Assembly (NCBI GenBank): GCA_023212695.1
Contig: JALCCG010000041.1
Location: 47,116-111,115 of the forward strand
Source: Sporisorium sorghi
Lineage: Eukaryota; Basidiomycota; Ustilaginomycetes; Ustilaginales; Ustilaginaceae
DNA length: 64,000 nt
Direction of reading: 5' to 3'
The notes below the pieces were generated by a model. The model saw only the letters and a program-made list of their open reading frames with translations, was not told the DNA's origin and searched no databases. Made by a program: the position numbers and the translations under genes. Of this stretch, positions 34,310 through 44,460 are shown one piece after another. Within the stretch, counting starts at the first letter, position 1; each line of letters starts with the position of its first letter.

Positions 34310-35272
34310 ATGAGTAAATCAGCAATCGTGTTTGATGGAGTGTCGAAAACGTTCCCGAAGGCCTCCAAGCCGTCGGTCAACGAAACGAGTCTCGTCATTG
34401 ATCAAGGGTCGTTCGTCACGATACTAGGGGCCTCTGGCTGCGGCAAGACAACATTATTAAAAATGGTAAACCGAATTATCGAGCCCACTTCGGGTACGAT
34501 CTCGATCTTTGGCAAGGATATCCGGCAGCAGCCGCTCACGGAGCTGCGCCGCAGCATCGGCTATGTCATCCAGCAGATCGGTCTGTTCCCGCACATGACC
34601 ATTGAGCAGAATATTGCGGCCGTGCCGCATATTCTCGGATGGGATCGGGGCCGCGTTGAAGCGAGGGTGAAGGAGCTGCTGGAGCTGGTCCATCTGCCCG
34701 AGAGCTTCAGGAACCGGTATCCTCGCCAATTATCGGGTGGACAGCAGCAGCGTGTAGGCATTGCCCGGGCGATGGCCGGCGATCCGGAGGTGCTGCTCAT
34801 GGACGAACCGTTTGGCGCCATTGATGCCATTACCCGGGCCAGACTGCAGGATGACCTGAGGGACATTCAGAAACGGCTGGGCAAGACGATTTTATTTGTC
34901 ACACATGATATCGATGAGGCGCTCAAATTGGGTGACCAGATGATTGTCATGAACGAAGGGTCCATCCAGCAGTATGACAAACCACTGGCGATTCTGGACA
35001 ACCCGGCCAATGAATTTGTATCCAGGCTGGTGCAGTCCGAAGATTTATTTCAGCGGCTGCAGCTGGTCCAGGCAGGAGACAGCATGGAGCCACTGGTTGA
35101 GGATGCCCCTGAGGGCTATCCCCGCATCACCGCCGACAGCAGCATGAAGGAGGCGCTTCAGCTTCTGCTTCAGCATCATGGCCGCTCGCCTTATGTGGTT
35201 GTCATCGATGGGGAGGGGCAGGAGATCGGCAAAATTACGATGAATGAACTGTCCTTGGTCGGAGGCCGCTAA
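34310..35272 (+). CDS. OpuCA/ProV-type ABC transporter ATPase
   Basis: A 320-residue ATPase with Walker [11 protein letters not shown]-loop, signature LSGGQQQR, Walker [10 protein letters not shown] and switch His in FVTHD. The C-terminal region (about 240-320) is a single CBS-like module ([31 protein letters not shown]), shorter than the tandem CBS of OpuCA, so ionic-strength gating may differ. AAGGAGTGG precedes the ATG. Its stop overlaps the next permease start by one base. Confidence 0.9.
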   Translation: MSKSAIVFDGVSKTFPKASKPSVNETSLVIDQGSFVTILGASGCGKTTLLKMVNRIIEPTSGTISIFGKDIRQQPLTELRRSIGYVIQQIGLFPHMTIEQNIAAVPHILGWDRGRVEARVKELLELVHLPESFRNRYPRQLSGGQQQRVGIARAMAGDPEVLLMDEPFGAIDAITRARLQDDLRDIQKRLGKTILFVTHDIDEALKLGDQMIVMNEGSIQQYDKPLAILDNPANEFVSRLVQSEDLFQRLQLVQAGDSMEPLVEDAPEGYPRITADSSMKEALQLLLQHHGRSPYVVVIDGEGQEIGKITMNELSLVGGR

Positions 35273-35916
35273 TGGGAATCGGAGAATATTTTGCCCGATA
35301 TTACGGAACGCTGTTCTCGGCATTGATCGAGCACTGCACGATGACCTTAATCTCGCTGGCGATTGCTTCAGCCATCGCACTTCCAGTTGGATATTGGCTG
35401 TCCCGTCACCGTAAAATAGCCGTTCCTGTTCTGTCCGTGCTTGGCATCGTTTACGCCATTCCCAGCCTGGGGATGTTTGCGCTGCTGATCCCGCTGGTAG
35501 GCCTCGGCTTTAAATCGGCCATCATTGCGCTGGTCGTATACAGTCAATTGATCCTTGTGCGCAACGTGATTGCGGGATTTCAGTCCATCGACCCGTCAAT
35601 CATTGAGGCGGGAGCCGGCATGGGATACAGCAAGTGGCAGCTGTTTCGGAAGATTGAACTGCCGCTTGCGACCCCTGTCATCATCGGCGGACTTCGGATT
35701 GCTTCGGTATCCATAATCGGTATCGCCACGATTGCAGCCTGGATCAATGCCGGGGGACTTGGCGTGATTCTGTTCGAGGGTCTGTACCAGAGCTCGGTTC
35801 CCAAGATGGTATGGGGAACGATGTTGGTTTCGCTGCTGGCCATCCTGGTCAATATGGCACTGCTTAAGGTGGAGAAAATATCAATGTTAAAGGCACGCGG
35901 CGAATGGCGCATGTGA
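35272..35916 (+). CDS. OpuC-type ABC transporter permease 2
   Basis: A 214-residue permease paralogous to permease 1, with the EAA loop EAGAGMGYSKWQLFRKIELPLATP and about five to six helices. The start overlaps the ATPase stop (TAATG), so translation is coupled. Two different permeases would form a heterodimeric channel, as in OpuB/OpuC. Confidence 0.88.
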   Translation: MGIGEYFARYYGTLFSALIEHCTMTLISLAIASAIALPVGYWLSRHRKIAVPVLSVLGIVYAIPSLGMFALLIPLVGLGFKSAIIALVVYSQLILVRNVIAGFQSIDPSIIEAGAGMGYSKWQLFRKIELPLATPVIIGGLRIASVSIIGIATIAAWINAGGLGVILFEGLYQSSVPKMVWGTMLVSLLAILVNMALLKVEKISMLKARGEWRM

Positions 35917-35955
35917 TATAATGATCACGAAATTGCTGATGACCGAGGTGCTAAT

Positions 35956-36699
35956 ATGAATGGAACACAAACGTTAGGACGTGCGATTGATATTTTATTT
36001 GTGCTCGCAGAGTCAGGCTCCACCCTTACCGTCAGCGAGATTGCGGAGAAGGTGGGAATTCCGGACAGTACGGCCTATCGTTTCATCCAAACGCTCATCA
36101 AGAACGGATTTGTCGAGCGAAAGGGCAGAGGGCAGATCGGCCTTGGCCTTCGTATCTTCGACTTGGCCAGAAGTTTATCCCAGCAGATTGAACGTGATCT
36201 GTTAACTGTGGCGAGACCGATTATGGAGGCATTATCCGATGACACGGGAGAAACCACGGTATTATTCATCCGCTCCGGATCGAAGGCCATCTGTATAGAG
36301 CATGTGACAAGCAAGCGGCTGATCCGGTTCTCGATCGAAAGCGGAAGGGTATTGCCGCTTGCTTCCGGTGCCTCCGGCAAGTCACTGCTTGCGTTTGAGA
36401 GCGAGCGGGTGCTCAAGGAGATGCTGAAGCTGTTCGGAGAGAAACAATCCGAGGAGACCCGCCTTCAACTTGTGAAGGAGCTGGAAGCCATCCGAGAGCA
36501 GGGATATTCGCTTACGCTGGGCGAGGTGGATAGTGACGTATTTGCCATTGCGGCACCGATATTCGATCCTCAGCAGAACATCATGGCCAGTCTCTCCGTT
36601 GCAGGACCGGTTCACCGGCTGAATGAGGATGATATTCCGGCTCTCATTGATCAGGTGAAGAATGCCGCCTCGCGGATTTCCGTCAAGCTTGGCGGGTAG
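35956..36699 (+). CDS. IclR-family transcriptional regulator
   Basis: A 247-residue regulator with an N-terminal winged helix (residues 1-75: TLTVSEIAEKVGIPDSTAYRFIQTLIKNGFVERKGRGQIGLGLRI) and a C-terminal IclR effector domain (about 85-247: DDTGETTVLFIRSGSKAICIE, FSIESGRVLPLASGASGKSLLAF, LGEVDSDVFAIAAPIFD). It closes the catabolic block 39 bases after the permease and is the obvious candidate regulator of both promoters. GAGGTG precedes the ATG. GTGAT...ATCAC flanks a TATAAT just upstream and may be its own promoter and operator. Confidence 0.88.
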   Translation: MNGTQTLGRAIDILFVLAESGSTLTVSEIAEKVGIPDSTAYRFIQTLIKNGFVERKGRGQIGLGLRIFDLARSLSQQIERDLLTVARPIMEALSDDTGETTVLFIRSGSKAICIEHVTSKRLIRFSIESGRVLPLASGASGKSLLAFESERVLKEMLKLFGEKQSEETRLQLVKELEAIREQGYSLTLGEVDSDVFAIAAPIFDPQQNIMASLSVAGPVHRLNEDDIPALIDQVKNAASRISVKLGG

Positions 36700-36730
36700 G
36701 GAAGAGGCACAATTCCATATAATCGCTGTA

Positions 36731-36761
36731 AAGCTGTCGAGTCCAACTCGGCAGCTTTTTT
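36731..36761 (+). terminator. Intrinsic terminator after the IclR gene
   Basis: AAGCTGTCGAGT/ACTCGGCAGCTT stem with six T residues; closes the catabolic block. Confidence 0.92.
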
Positions 36762-36896
36762 GGTTATTTCAGCGGGCATGCTGCTCCAGCCAAAATATTA
36801 TGCCGGTTTCAACTCCGGAAGAAGAGGATAATCGGCAAGCTTCGAGAATATCATGTGGCATAAGCGTGTGGGAAACGGGAGGGTGTTGATAGAGGG

Positions 36897-38084
36897 ATGG
36901 CCACTTATGAGTATTATAAAGAGATATTCGCGGAAGTCCCGAGGCCGTTCGCCTTGGTGGATCTGGACATGCTGGACGACAATGCAAGGGCCATTGCAGG
37001 GGCTGCAGGGGGCAAAAGGGTGCGGCTGGCAAGCAAGTCGATCCGTTCTGTGGACGTGCTGAGCCGTATTCTTGCTTCAAGCCCGATCTATCAAGGGATC
37101 ATGTGTTATACGGCGGCAGAAGCAGCTTTTTTGGCGGAGCACGGCTTCGACGACCTTCTGCTTGGGTATCCGCAGTGGCAGCCGGAAGCGATTCGAACCT
37201 TGATGAACCGGGTAAGCGAAGGCCGCTCGATTACCTTGATGGTCGATAGCGTCGAACATGTTGAGCACGTGGAACAACTTGCCAGACAAGAGGGAACCGT
37301 TATGCCGCTGTGCATTGACCTGGATATGTCGGTCCAATATCCCGGCCTGCATTTCGGTGTGTGGCGATCGCCCGTCCATTCGTGGGAGGGCATGTACCCG
37401 ATTGTAGAACAGATAATCCACTCCCCCTGGCTTTCTCTGGATGGCATCATGGGATACGAGGCGCAGGTGGCAGGCGTAGGCGATAATGCAGCCGGAAAGT
37501 ACCTGAAGAATAAAACGGTCCGGTGGCTGAAGAGACGCTCCATCGTCGAAGCCGCCAAGCGCAGGAAGGAAGTTGTGGAGCGGCTGATGGCCATGGACCT
37601 TCGGCTTCGCTTCGTGAATGCAGGAGGAACCGGCAGTATGGAGAGCTCCAGGGAGGAAGCATGGGTAACCGAAATTACGGCAGGCTCGGGTTTCTATGCG
37701 CCGGGCTTGTTTGACCATTATGCTTCTTTCCGTTATCAACCGGCAGCAGCTTATGCCGTAGAGGTGGTGCGTTTCCCGAAGGCAGGGATCGTGACGTGTA
37801 TGGGCGGCGGATACACGGCATCCGGCACAGCGGATGCGGATAAGCTGGCAAAGCCTTATTTGCCTTCAGGATTGAAACTGTTCGCGCTGGAAGGCGCCGG
37901 GGAGGTACAGACGCCGCTGCGCTTGCCTGCGCATGTAGAGCTTAAACCGGGAGAACCGGTGTTCTTCCGCCATGCGAAGGCAGGCGAGCTGTGCGAGCGG
38001 TTCAAGGTGCTGCATGCGGTCTCGCAGGGCCGTATTGTGGGTGAGTATGCTACCTATCGCGGAATGGGAGCGTGTTTTCTATGA
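36897..38084 (+). CDS. Alanine-racemase-fold PLP enzyme (amino acid deaminase/aldolase type)
   Basis: A 395-residue fold-type III PLP protein. The N-terminal barrel has the PLP lysine region RLASKSIRSVDVLSRIL (Lys about 47), then GIMCYTAAEAAFL, and a glycine-rich phosphate loop NAGGTGS; the C-terminal beta domain includes VEVVRFPKAGIVTCMGGGYTASG and VFFRHAKAGELCERF. Related enzymes are D-threonine aldolases and D-serine deaminases; the exact reaction is not readable. The stop overlaps the ATG of the lactone-oxidase pseudogene by four bases (ATGA), so the two were once co-translated. It starts after a GAGGG site, 136 bases past a terminator. Confidence 0.8.
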   Translation: MATYEYYKEIFAEVPRPFALVDLDMLDDNARAIAGAAGGKRVRLASKSIRSVDVLSRILASSPIYQGIMCYTAAEAAFLAEHGFDDLLLGYPQWQPEAIRTLMNRVSEGRSITLMVDSVEHVEHVEQLARQEGTVMPLCIDLDMSVQYPGLHFGVWRSPVHSWEGMYPIVEQIIHSPWLSLDGIMGYEAQVAGVGDNAAGKYLKNKTVRWLKRRSIVEAAKRRKEVVERLMAMDLRLRFVNAGGTGSMESSREEAWVTEITAGSGFYAPGLFDHYASFRYQPAAAYAVEVVRFPKAGIVTCMGGGYTASGTADADKLAKPYLPSGLKLFALEGAGEVQTPLRLPAHVELKPGEPVFFRHAKAGELCERFKVLHAVSQGRIVGEYATYRGMGACFL

Positions 38085-39403
38085 AGCAGGCCCAGTGGTC
38101 GAATTGGTCGGGAACGGTACGAGCCAATCCAAGAACGGTGCTTCACCCTACCTCCACGCAGGAAGTCGTAAAGATTGTGCAGATGTGCAGACAGGCGGCT
38201 GCGAGTGGTCGGTTCAGGGCATTCGTTTACCCCCATTGCGGCATCGGAGGATTGTGTGGTCTCCCTGGACGGCATGCAGGGGCTGGTCCATGTGGACGCA
38301 GAAGGTTTAACAGCCACCGTCTGGGCGGGAACGAAGCTGAAGCTGCTGGGTGAGCTGCTGTTTCAGCATGGGCTGGCTCAGGAGAATTTGGGCGATATCG
38401 ATGTGCAATCCATCGCAGGCGCCATTAGTACGGGGACGCATGGTACGGGCCGGACCTTCGGGAATATCTCAACGCAGGTTGTCGGATTTACGGTAGTCAC
38501 GGGTACGGGCGAGGTGCTTGAATGCAGCCGGGAGTCACACCCGGATTGGTTCCGGGCGCTCCAGGTATCCTTGGGAACACTCGGAATTATCGTTCAAGTT
38601 ACGTTGAGGCTTGAGCAGGCCTATCGGATCGAATACGAGAGCAGGCGAGTGACACTGGATGAATGCTTGAAGCAGCAGGCCCGATTAGCTGAGGAGAATC
38701 GCCATTTCGAATTCTACTGGTTTCCTTATGCGGAGCCGTGCCAGATCAAGCTGATGAACAAGACGGATCAAGAGGCGAAGGAGCATCGGATCAAGGATTA
38801 CTTTAATGGAACGCTGGTGGAGAACACCCTCTTCGGCCTGATCTCGGAGCTGTGCCGTAAGCTGCCCAAAGCAAGTCCCTATGTAAGCCGCTTCTCTGCG
38901 TCACAAGTGCCGCTCGGACGCAAAGTGAATCACAGCCATCGTTTGTTTGCAACCCAGCGGCTCGTTCGATTTAACGAAATGGAGTACAACCTTCCCGTGG
39001 AGGCCATGAATGCGGTCATCGAAGATATGCGTGAGGAGCTGTCGCGCAGTAAATTCCATGTGCATTTTCCTGTGGAATGCCTTATGCCAAAGGCGACGAT
39101 ATTTGGTTAAGTCCCGCATATGGCCGGGATTCGGCCTACATTGCGGTTCATATGTACAAAGGCATGCCGCATGAGGACTATTTTGAGGCGATGGAGCGCA
39201 TCTTTCTCCGTTATGGTGGTCGTCCGCATTGGGGCAAAATGCATTCCCTTGAGGCTGCGCAGTTGAAGGAGCTGTATCCGATGTGGGACGCATTCCTTGC
39301 GGTTCGGGAGGAGCTGGACCCGGATGGCGTATTATGGAGTGATTATACGGGAAGGCTGTTCGGTTCATCCGGCGCTGTCTTCAACAACTTGCTTTTTCTT
39401 TGA
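38081..39403 (+). pseudogene. FAD-linked lactone oxidase (ALO/gulonolactone-oxidase type), frameshifted
   Basis: The coding region is spread over three frames. The N-terminal 38 codons (from ATG 38081) read WSNWSGTVRANPRTVLHPTS, as in this family. At about 38195-38205 the similarity jumps one frame to LRVVGSGHSFTPI, the FAD-binding core, and continues with GDIDVQSIAGAISTGTHGTG. At about 39078-39083 it returns to the first frame with YAKGDDIWLSPAYGRDSAYIAVHMYKG and the ALO C terminus. The two shifts cancel: total length is 1323 bases, exactly 441 codons. No start-to-stop reading exists, so it is a pseudogene or contains two sequencing errors. Intact members oxidise aldonolactones or related polyols. 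Confidence 0.85.
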
Positions 39404-39477
39404 ATTTTACTTGGAGTATATAAAAAAGCCTGATGAGGAAATTCTAGTAGCAAAAAGAAAAAGGGGAATTACATTAC

Positions 39478-39885
39478 ATGAAGCGGCGATTCATGATCCA
39501 TGTTCTGCTGTTATGCGCCTTGGTCCTGTTCAGCCTCGGAAGCGCAGCTGCCTATGCGCAGCCACAAGAAGAGAAGCCGCCCAGAGAGCGGCAGCTTGAG
39601 AATGCCATGCTGCAGCAGCTATATCCGGTTATCCGATCCTCTCTCCAGGACATATATAACGAGGCATATCCCTCGTTTGGCTGCGAGCGGATTATATCGA
39701 TCAACGAGCGGGTAACGATGGCAGAGGATAGCCAGCATGCCAGTCCGGTGGATGCAATGCACGGGGCAACCTATTTTGAGATTACAGTGGGCTTATGCAA
39801 GGGGAGTGGGGAGAAGATCGAGCTGCGCCTCAAGAATGATACGCCTACGGCGCAATATTATGTGGACGTGTTTCATGTGAGATAA
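39478..39885 (+). CDS. DUF3888-like secreted protein
   Basis: A 135-residue protein with a clear signal peptide (MKRRFMIHVLLLCALVLFSLGSAAAYA) and a mature domain with the pattern QLENAMLQQLYPVIRSSLQDIYNEAY...FEITVGLC...IELRLKNDTPTAQYYVDVFH, which matches the DUF3888 family of Bacillales. Function unknown; the two mature Cys residues could pair. AAGGGGAA lies about 11 bases before the ATG. Stand-alone gene. Confidence 0.7.
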   Translation: MKRRFMIHVLLLCALVLFSLGSAAAYAQPQEEKPPRERQLENAMLQQLYPVIRSSLQDIYNEAYPSFGCERIISINERVTMAEDSQHASPVDAMHGATYFEITVGLCKGSGEKIELRLKNDTPTAQYYVDVFHVR

Positions 39886-40022
39886 CGCTTCTCTTGTTCA
39901 GCGTATCTGAGAAAAAATGAGTTAAACCATTTTATGCGGTTTGGGGTGCTTCATCCTGTAGTAGAATTAGTCATGATTTGCGATGCTGCTCATTATCCGT
40001 TTCATGAAGGAGTGAATGAACC

Positions 40023-40508
40023 ATGGCGCATGCGCATGACGTTCTATTGAATCAGCTGTTAGCCAATGCGAATGATCCCAGCTGGCACGTTCCTTTCCAG
40101 CAATCCGTTGAGAATATAACGGAGGATGAAGCGTTCTGGACCCCTGCCAATGACAGCCACAGCATTGCTGAGATCGTGCAGCATCTGCTTTATTGGAATG
40201 AAACCTGGCAAACCAGATACCGGGAATCACGAATGAGTGCGGTGTCTTCTATTGGAGACAATCAACATAGCTTTATCATTCCCGACAATGCGACCTTTGC
40301 AGAGCTAAGAGACCGACTGTTAGCCGTGCTATTGCAGTGGCAGGAACTGCTGACAGAGGCGAAGCTCGAGCAGGAGGTGGACGGTTATCCCGTACCGGCC
40401 AAGTGGTGGGAGATCATAAGCAATGCGGCTGCGCATAATGCCTATCATATCGGTCAGATCGTGTACATTCGAAAGCTGCAAAAGAGCTGTAAGACGCTGG
40501 TATGGTAA
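40023..40508 (+). CDS. DinB-family putative metalloenzyme
   Basis: A 161-residue four-helix-bundle protein of the DinB/YfiT superfamily. The three metal-binding His positions are visible: HLLYWNETW in helix 2 and AHNAYHIGQI in helix 4. These proteins include thiol-dependent transferases and genes induced by DNA damage; no specific role can be assigned. AAGGAGTGA precedes the ATG. Convergent with the BceB-type gene. Confidence 0.85.
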   Translation: MAHAHDVLLNQLLANANDPSWHVPFQQSVENITEDEAFWTPANDSHSIAEIVQHLLYWNETWQTRYRESRMSAVSSIGDNQHSFIIPDNATFAELRDRLLAVLLQWQELLTEAKLEQEVDGYPVPAKWWEIISNAAAHNAYHIGQIVYIRKLQKSCKTLVW

Positions 40509-40602
40509 GTTTCATTAAGAAGTAAGGTTCCCCCGCTCTGGATCCCGCCTAGGCTCTCTGCTGCTTGATCCCCGGGCCAGCTTCCCTGCTCTAACGAGCA
40601 AA

Positions 40603-40642
40603 TGCATGGAGGGGTCCGGATTACCCTGGACCCAACCATGCA
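40603..40642. terminator. Large hairpin between convergent genes
   Basis: TGCATGG + GGGTCC pairs with GGACCC + CCATGCA (small internal bulges). It lacks a clear T run, so it is a probable but unproven bidirectional terminator. Confidence 0.45.
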
Positions 40643-40652
40643 TGCACCTCTC

Positions 40653-42605
40653 TTACAACGCCTCTTTAATTATCCGTTTATAGAACAGCACCGATAACAG
40701 CCCGAATATGGAATACAGTGCCGTATACAGCAGCATAACCATAACCATGGGCAGCCACAGCTCGGTTCCGAAGAAGAACCAGCCGGATTTAACGGCGAAG
40801 TAACTATGGAACAGGCCAACGATCAGTGGAATGCCGAAGTTGAACAGCTGCTTCATCTGAATGCCCTTCAGCAGGTTGCCCTGAGTGAAACCGAGTTTTC
40901 TCAGAATGGTATAGTTCGCTTTCTCTTCTTCACCTTCATCCATTTGTTTGAAGTACAGGATGCAGCCGGAGGTGATCAGGAAGGTGAGTCCAAGGAATCC
41001 CACGATGAACATCATCAGGCCCATGTTGCTCTTCTGGTTCATTATCAGCTCACTCTGGGACAGGTTCCCGGTAGACTCACTAATGCCGAGATCCTTGAAG
41101 ATCTGATTGGCTTGATCGATGGCGATCGGGTCGACAAGGTCGATACCGTAGTAGACATTCGTTTCCTTCTGGATCTTCGGATCCAGATCCTGGGCCAGCT
41201 TGTCAAAGACGGTGTGGTCCACAATCGCTGCCGGCAGACCTCCGCTGGCAAAATAATAGGATACATAGGAGTCCTTCTCCAAGCCTATCAACTGCTGTTT
41301 TATTTGCTGGTTAGGGCTTGTCAGCTCAATATCCCCCGTGGCCTGAATCGACATAAACTGTTGAATTGCATCGCTGGATCCCGTGAACAGCGTCTCCTCA
41401 GGAGAAACATCGATTCCTTCCACACTCTCGTCGCTGATGACCGGTATGACCATTGGTTGCTGTTCTCCTGGACCTGATACGACCTCCAAGTTGGCCCCAA
41501 TCACCTGAGAAAGGTCAGCATTCACTTGAATAACGTCACGTTTGGTCTGCTTGAACTCTATATTCTCGTCGGTCAGCGCTTGGATATAAGCAGCCAGATC
41601 GTTGGAATTTGCTACCGTAAAATGATTGGGTACGCTCTGCCGTGCTGATTTCTCCGCGGAGTAGTAAGAGATGTAGCTGAGGGACAACAGCCCGATCGCT
41701 AACGCGGATACGGTCGTAATGATCGTTAACAGCAGTGCGTTGGATTTCATGCGGAACATGATGGAGGAGAGCGACAGCACTTCATTCACGGACAAGTAAC
41801 CGCCCTTGCTCTTCCGGATCGCGTTGAAAATAAAACTGACGGATCCTTTATAGAATAAATAGGTTCCGATAATGACCGATCCCAGGATCAGGATCATCGC
41901 CATGAACAGCTCGTTCATGGAGGTGAAATCCCCGCTGAACAGCTTGGTTGACACATAATAACCGAGAAGAATAAGTCCGATTCCGAGCAAGCCGAATAAC
42001 ATTTCGAGGAAGGACATCTTCTTGATCTGATTCTCCGTTGTAGATACCGCACGGAACAGGGACAGAATGCTCTGCCGCTGGATGAACGTATAATTCATGA
42101 TCATGATCAGCACATAGATGACGGCAAACACAATGACGGTTTGGATCAGCGCTTCGGTGGAGAAGGACAAGGCGGCTTCAGCGTCAACACCGATAACCTT
42201 GAACAAAATCATCAGGATCAAGCGGGAAGCCGCAAATCCGGCAAAGATGCCAATCACCATGGAACCGAAATACAGAATCAGGTTCTCCGCGCTCAAGATT
42301 CGGAATATCTTGCCTTTGGTTAAGCCGATGAGCTGAAACAACCCGATTTCCTTGCTTCGCCGTTTAATGAAAATCGTGTTGGCATACAGCAGGAAAATCG
42401 CAACGATGGCCACAAGCAGCACCGAGGCGGCTCCCAGAGCTGCAGCCCCCTTCACAGATCCCTTGGCCTCATCCGTGGCCGGATCATATTGCAGCGTCAC
42501 AAAGGCGAAATACAGACCCACGCTGAAGATGAGGGCAAAGACATACAGATAATAATTTTTAATATTCTTCTTCAGATTCCGGTAGATCAGATAATTAATG
42601 TTCAT
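40653..42605 (-). CDS. BceB-type ABC transporter permease (FtsX-like)
   Basis: A 650-residue permease with ten membrane helices and a large extracellular domain of about 200 residues (between about 320 and 530), as in the BceB/VraG family that detects and removes peptide antibiotics such as bacitracin. Two FtsX-like halves are seen. ATG 42605 has AGGCGGTG upstream; it overlaps the ATPase stop by 11 bases. Last gene of a minus-strand regulator-kinase-ATPase-permease block. The antibiotic recognised cannot be predicted. Confidence 0.92.
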   Translation of the reverse strand: MNINYLIYRNLKKNIKNYYLYVFALIFSVGLYFAFVTLQYDPATDEAKGSVKGAAALGAASVLLVAIVAIFLLYANTIFIKRRSKEIGLFQLIGLTKGKIFRILSAENLILYFGSMVIGIFAGFAASRLILMILFKVIGVDAEAALSFSTEALIQTVIVFAVIYVLIMIMNYTFIQRQSILSLFRAVSTTENQIKKMSFLEMLFGLLGIGLILLGYYVSTKLFSGDFTSMNELFMAMILILGSVIIGTYLFYKGSVSFIFNAIRKSKGGYLSVNEVLSLSSIMFRMKSNALLLTIITTVSALAIGLLSLSYISYYSAEKSARQSVPNHFTVANSNDLAAYIQALTDENIEFKQTKRDVIQVNADLSQVIGANLEVVSGPGEQQPMVIPVISDESVEGIDVSPEETLFTGSSDAIQQFMSIQATGDIELTSPNQQIKQQLIGLEKDSYVSYYFASGGLPAAIVDHTVFDKLAQDLDPKIQKETNVYYGIDLVDPIAIDQANQIFKDLGISESTGNLSQSELIMNQKSNMGLMMFIVGFLGLTFLITSGCILYFKQMDEGEEEKANYTILRKLGFTQGNLLKGIQMKQLFNFGIPLIVGLFHSYFAVKSGWFFFGTELWLPMVMVMLLYTALYSIFGLLSVLFYKRIIKEAL

Positions 42606-43356
42606 TCTGAACACCGCCTAGCACGCCCTGAGTCTTGATGATGTCATTGAAGAAGGCCTGCCGGGACTGCTCGCCCTTGTTCAGCTGGGTATAAATCTGT
42701 CCGTCCTTAATGAAGACAACCCGGCTGCAATAGCTGGCGGCCACAGGATCATGAGTAACCATGATGATGGTGGAGTCGATCTTCAGATTCAGTTCGCTTA
42801 ATTTGTTCAACAGATCGGAAGCGGACTTCGAGTCCAGCGCTCCGGTCGGCTCATCTGCAAAAATAATGCTGGGATCGTGAATGAATGCGCGGGCCGCTGA
42901 AGTCCGCTGCTTCTGTCCACCGGATATCTGATTCGGATATTTGTCCTTGAGTTCGTATATGCCAAGCTCGGTTGCTATTTTTTGAAACCTCTGGTTCGCA
43001 TCTTTTTTGGATACCTTCTTGATGGATAGCGGCAGTAGAACATTTTCTTTGACAGTCAGCGTGTCCAGCAGGTTGTACTCCTGAAAAATAAAGCCCAGAT
43101 GGTGCTTCCGGAATTCGGCCAGTTCCTTCTCTTTCATGCCAGTAAACTCTTTGCCTTCGATTTTTATGCTGCCAAGGCTCACTTTATCGATGGAAGAGAG
43201 CACGTTCAGCAGCGTGGTTTTCCCTGAGCCTGATGCGCCCATGATGCTGACGAACTCGCCTTTATCCACACGGATATCGATGCCCTTCAGCACCTCCTGT
43301 TTATTGAATTTATTGCCGAAACTCTTATGGATTTGGTTTGCTTCCAGAATTGCCAA
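42595..43356 (-). CDS. BceA-type ABC transporter ATPase
   Basis: A 253-residue MacB-like ATPase: Walker [11 protein letters not shown]-loop, signature ISGGQKQR, Walker [13 protein letters not shown], switch His in MVTHDP. I use the TTG at 43356, eight bases after AGGAG, giving [14 protein letters not shown], the usual length for BceA; the longer frame to 43443 adds a region overlapping the intergenic leader. Forms the detoxification pump with the overlapping permease and also relays flux to the kinase. Confidence 0.92.
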   Translation of the reverse strand: MAILEANQIHKSFGNKFNKQEVLKGIDIRVDKGEFVSIMGASGSGKTTLLNVLSSIDKVSLGSIKIEGKEFTGMKEKELAEFRKHHLGFIFQEYNLLDTLTVKENVLLPLSIKKVSKKDANQRFQKIATELGIYELKDKYPNQISGGQKQRTSAARAFIHDPSIIFADEPTGALDSKSASDLLNKLSELNLKIDSTIIMVTHDPVAASYCSRVVFIKDGQIYTQLNKGEQSRQAFFNDIIKTQGVLGGVQNEH

Positions 43357-43455
43357 GTTCCTCACTCCTTTGTTTACTGTCCTTATCATAAAGGAGCGGC
43401 AAGGGCCTTTTCCTTCGATTCGCCGAACAAAGTGCAAAAGCATGTGACATTGTTG

Positions 43456-44460
43456 TCACATGCCGATAATCCTCACAACATCGTTCTTCTTCGGAAAAAT
43501 TAAAGTGAAGGTTGTGCCTTTGCCTGGCTTCGATTCCACCTGAATGCGGATCAATAGGGCATTGGCTGCCTTCTGTGTCAGATACAGCCCCATGCCGGTT
43601 GCCGCACGGTCCTGATGTGAGGTCGTGGACGTGAAACCTTTGTCAAAAATACGAGGCATGTCCTTCGGATCGATGCCGCGTCCGGAATCCCGAATGATGA
43701 GTCTAACATGGTCATCCACGAGCTCACTCTGCAAGGCAATATCCGATGCAGAGCTGTATTTAACGGCATTGGTCAGCAGTTGACGGATAATGAAGCCCAG
43801 CCATTTCGTATCGCTCAGCACCTCCGTTACCTGCAGGGAGACGTCAAAACCGATGCCTTTTTGCATGCACCAGGATTTGAGTGCCCGTATCTCCTGGAAG
43901 ATGATCGGCTCAAGCGCGGACACCTCAATATGGAGATCGTTCTGGATAAAGGGGATGCGCTTTTGGTGCAGCTGCTGGTCCAGCAGCAGGTGGATGCGGA
44001 GCCATTCGTACTGTAGCTGTCCTTTTAACGTCTCATCCTCCATGCGCTCGATCATCAACTGCATGGTGGTTAGGGGCGTTTTCACTTCGTGGATCCAGGA
44101 CAGCAGCTCATCCTTCTCCTCTTCCATCTCCATCAGGCGGATGGAGGATTCCTTCTTGAAGTGCTCGGTCTGGAGGGAGAGCATATCCATGGCAATCGTT
44201 TCAAAGGGATGCTCCGGCTCGGTGATGGCGGCTAAGTCGAAGGTGTCATCCCATGCCTGGAGGCTTTTGTAGAATTTCGTCTCCCGGTTGTACCTGACAA
44301 TCAGAAACACAATGAAGAGCATAGACGACAGAAACACAATATAGAGAATGGGCAGGAACGGGATTTGGGAATCCACAGCGGCAACAAACAGAAGCAGCAG
44401 CTGCAGGAACAGAAATAACAGAATCCAGCTTAGTCGTTCCCGAATATAGGCAAGTATCAT
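43456..44460 (-). CDS. BceS-type intramembrane-sensing histidine kinase
   Basis: A 334-residue kinase with two N-terminal helices (about 11-28 and 36-56) joined by a very short loop, no extracellular sensor, then a dimerisation/phosphorylation helix SWIHEVKTPLT (H124) and an HATPase_c domain (N box LTNAVKYS, G1 DSGRGI, G2 GMGLYL). Such kinases take their signal from the partner BceAB transporter. The start overlaps the regulator stop (ATGA). Confidence 0.93.
   Translation of the reverse strand: MILAYIRERLSWILLFLFLQLLLLFVAAVDSQIPFLPILYIVFLSSMLFIVFLIVRYNRETKFYKSLQAWDDTFDLAAITEPEHPFETIAMDMLSLQTEHFKKESSIRLMEMEEEKDELLSWIHEVKTPLTTMQLMIERMEDETLKGQLQYEWLRIHLLLDQQLHQKRIPFIQNDLHIEVSALEPIIFQEIRALKSWCMQKGIGFDVSLQVTEVLSDTKWLGFIIRQLLTNAVKYSSASDIALQSELVDDHVRLIIRDSGRGIDPKDMPRIFDKGFTSTTSHQDRAATGMGLYLTQKAANALLIRIQVESKPGKGTTFTLIFPKKNDVVRIIGM

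Noticed and set aside
40603..40642. Mobile-element end or attachment site
   Set aside because: The palindrome is a single hairpin between convergent genes; no integrase, transposase or matching second copy is visible.
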